Part shown: one piece after another, positions 63,319-64,000 of the stretch
Numbering within the stretch: position 1 is the first letter of the stretch
Layout of the letters: the number at the start of each line of letters is the position of its first letter
Assembly: GCA_035542575.1 (NCBI GenBank)
Contig: DATKLE010000101.1
Coordinates: 1 to 64,000 of the forward strand
DNA: 64,000 nucleotides
Source of the DNA: JAIQET01 sp035542575
GTDB lineage: Bacteria; Acidobacteriota; Terriglobia; Terriglobales; Acidobacteriaceae
Reading direction: 5' to 3'
Notes under the pieces: model-generated
Database searches by the model: none
What the model saw: the letters and a program-made list of their open reading frames with translations, nothing else
What the model was told of the DNA's origin: nothing
Program-made: the position numbers and the translations under genes

Positions 63319-63560
63319 ACCGGGACGTCATGGCTGTATGCAGCCGTGCTCCGAGAAACGGAACATGGCCGGGAAAGGCAGGGGCCACCCCAGGCATTTC
63401 AATCGGATCACCCCGGCGGCCAAGTAGCCGCCCTCCCTCTACCTGGGCTGGTGTTCTGTCTACCTACCCTGCTAACCGCTTGCTCCCCCCTCCCGTCTAA
63501 TCGCTCGTTCTCTTGAGTCAAGCCCGTCGGCACGCAACAAAACTTCACCGGAGGTTTGCT

Positions 63561-64000
63561 ATGTACCACAAGAGTCTTTCGGCCGCGCTGCTGGTTGCAG
63601 CTGCGGTGCTTTCCGTCTCAGCCGGATTCGCCCAGTCGTTCGTCCTCGATCTGCCGCGCCAGAGCCAGCACGCCGTGCTCACCCAGCGCATCGGCATTAC
63701 CGACATTACCGTGAACTATCACCGTCCGCTGGTCAACGGACGCAAGATCTGGGGTGGCCTCGTGCCCTACGGCCAGGTGTGGCGCGCCGGAGCCAACGAA
63801 AACACCACCGTACAGTTCAAGGATGCTGTCAGCGTTGAGGGACAGCCGCTGCCCGCGGGCACCTACGGCCTGCACATGATCCCCGGCGAGAACGAGTGGA
63901 CGGTCATCTTCTCGAAGAACTGCACCTCGTGGGGCAGCTTCACCTATAAAGAGGCTGAAGATGCGCTGCGCGTGAAGGTGACGCCTCAAGCCACTGACAT
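63561..64000 (+). CDS. secreted DUF2911 protein (3' end outside the window)
   Basis: The ATG follows GGAGG. A signal peptide (YHKSLSAALLVAAAVLSVSA then GFAQ) leads to LDLPRQSQHAVLTQRIGITD, NYHRPLVNGRKIWGGLVPYG and VWRAGANENTTVQF, typical of DUF2911. Later, WTVIFSKNCTSWGSF is visible. The frame is open to the last base, so about 146 residues are present and the C-terminus is missing. Function unknown; common in Acidobacteriota and Bacteroidota. Confidence 0.9.
   Translation, partial: MYHKSLSAALLVAAAVLSVSAGFAQSFVLDLPRQSQHAVLTQRIGITDITVNYHRPLVNGRKIWGGLVPYGQVWRAGANENTTVQFKDAVSVEGQPLPAGTYGLHMIPGENEWTVIFSKNCTSWGSFTYKEAEDALRVKVTPQATD

Overview
The window looks like a chromosomal segment of an uncultured Acidobacteriota (Terriglobia-like soil) bacterium. 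This is inferred from the high-GC coding sequence, the mix of families (M13 and M19 peptidases, bacillithiol-type YpdA reductase, a Rieske/cytochrome b operon carrying a giant multihaem cytochrome, DUF420 and DUF2911 proteins) and the dense population of short palindromic intergenic repeats. No 16S rRNA or tRNA gene was seen, so the placement is not proven. Most genes are housekeeping; the accessory content is three small toxin-antitoxin pairs, one low-GC HEPN-like gene and a nucleoside deoxyribosyltransferase/membrane-protein pair.

Layout. 0-5 kb: a Pho-box-controlled pstS with its own terminator, a frameshifted cystathionine gamma-synthase-type gene, a secreted M19 dipeptidase and two adjacent cyclophilins. 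5-8.4 kb: a Phd/PIN toxin-antitoxin pair, then malate dehydrogenase and NADP isocitrate dehydrogenase. 8.4-17.8 kb: nitrogen control (glnE and its target glnA) surrounding an M13 peptidase, a secreted protein and an M50/CBS protease. 17.8-27.3 kb: glgB, a frameshifted receiver protein, an AlaX-type editing protein, threonine synthase, a TPR protein, a HAD phosphatase, a lytic transglycosylase, a flippase-like membrane protein and nrdR.

27.3-42 kb is a respiratory block: NAD-type isocitrate dehydrogenase, ferrochelatase, then Rieske protein, cytochrome b N-half, cytochrome b C-half, an octahaem cytochrome c of about 1088 residues and a lipoprotein cupredoxin with a complete plastocyanin-type copper site. 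It continues with haem A synthase, haem O synthase, an ABC exporter and a DUF420 protein, a set expected to mature a haem-copper oxidase whose structural genes are not in the window. Together these suggest quinol to Rieske/cyt b to octahaem cytochrome to cupredoxin to oxidase electron flow.

42-64 kb: a HEAT protein with an inserted lipoyl-like domain, ferredoxin, ssb, pterin carbinolamine dehydratase, an MFS exporter, the deoxyribosyltransferase pair, frataxin (cyaY), ypdA, fumC, an accessory patch (HEPN-like gene and a second toxin-antitoxin pair), regulators with divergent targets (GlxA-type and TetR), a secreted Asp-box protein, a MidA-type methyltransferase, two MacB/FtsX-type permeases without an ATPase, a third toxin-antitoxin pair and the start of a DUF2911 gene cut by the window end.

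The best leads for something undescribed are the Rieske protein with a duplicated N-terminal module together with its octahaem partner, the coupled deoxyribosyltransferase/four-TM gene pair, the HEAT/lipoyl fusion, and the readable promoters of the toxin-antitoxin pairs, two of which predict leaderless mRNAs. Two genes carry isolated single-base frameshifts that may be sequencing errors.
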